A DNA stretch of 14,647 bases from assembly GCA_023423015.1 (NCBI GenBank), contig JAFAGE010000423.1:1-14647 (forward strand), in the 5' to 3' direction. The position numbers and the translations under genes were made by a program. Below, one piece after another: positions 14,626 to 14,647 of this stretch. The stretch is from Bacteroidota bacterium. Its GTDB lineage: Bacteria; Bacteroidota; Bacteroidia; Chitinophagales; Chitinophagaceae. Each line of letters starts with the position of its first letter. Position 1 is the first letter of the stretch. The notes under the pieces were generated by a model. It was not told where the DNA came from and did not search any database. It saw only the letters and a list, made by a program, of their open reading frames with translations.

Positions 14626-14647
14626 TTGATGGGAGAGGGCACCATAA
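14626..14647 (+). other. Likely continuation of the isomerase frame after the TGA (cut by window edge)
   Basis: The 22 bases after the TGA keep the frame open and encode LMGEGTI plus one base. This matches, from memory of the family, the segment that follows the LLNDR motif in intact relatives. It is best read as the detached 3' part of the same gene, whose end lies outside the window. Confidence 0.6.

Noticed and set aside
14560..14647. Frameshift as cause of the isomerase truncation
   Set aside because: The family-like sequence before and after the TGA is in the same frame, so a base substitution explains it and an indel does not.
1..14647. tRNA or rRNA genes, CRISPR arrays, insertion sequences, phage genes
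   Set aside because: I looked on both strands and saw no tRNA-like cloverleaf, regularly spaced repeats, transposase or integrase motif, or long terminal inverted repeats.

Overview
The window looks like chromosomal DNA of a Bacteroidota bacterium, probably of the Chitinophagaceae/Sphingobacteriia type. The evidence is a SusC/RagA-SusD/RagB pair, lipoproteins with Bacteroidota-type signal peptides, an S74-chaperone protein, a CarboxypepD_reg-like protein, A-rich leaders instead of Shine-Dalgarno sites, and short intergenic spacing. Family placement is inference. I see no phage, insertion sequence, CRISPR array, tRNA or rRNA.

Left part (1-5646), a mix of small transcription units. A Gfo/Idh/MocA oxidoreductase (minus, cut by the left edge) diverges from an APC amino acid permease (plus). 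The permease converges on a Bcr/CflA-type MFS exporter (minus), the two stop codons overlapping in one TTAA. Upstream of the exporter, on the same strand, is a VanX/DdpX-like D-Ala-D-Ala dipeptidase whose stop codon lies inside a degenerate heptamer repeat. Next is a convergent pair: a secreted protein with a CarboxypepD_reg-like domain (plus) and a secreted protein made almost only of an S74 intramolecular-chaperone domain (minus).

Middle (5647-5956): a 310-base non-coding region that is the leader of the SusC gene, with a C6-A-G6 palindrome close to the start codon.

Right part (5957-14647), a glycan-use locus on the plus strand. It contains a SusC-like TonB-dependent transporter, a SusD-like lipoprotein, a strong Rho-independent terminator, a lipoprotein fusing a c-type cytochrome domain to an FG-GAP/VCBS beta-propeller, a GH88-like unsaturated glucuronyl hydrolase without signal peptide, and a xylose-isomerase-like TIM-barrel sugar isomerase/epimerase coupled to it by an ATGA overlap. 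A working model (inference) is that SusCD imports an oligosaccharide containing or acquiring an unsaturated uronic acid, the GH88 enzyme cleaves it in the cytoplasm, and the isomerase/oxidoreductase type enzymes process the monosaccharide; the cytochrome lipoprotein suggests a periplasmic redox step.

The most notable anomaly is at the right edge. The isomerase gene is stopped by an in-frame TGA where the family usually has Gly, and the same frame continues with family-like residues (LMGEGTI). This is a nonsense mutation, a sequence error or, less likely, a readthrough codon. No clearly new multi-gene system was found; the cytochrome-propeller lipoprotein in a SusCD locus is the least understood component.
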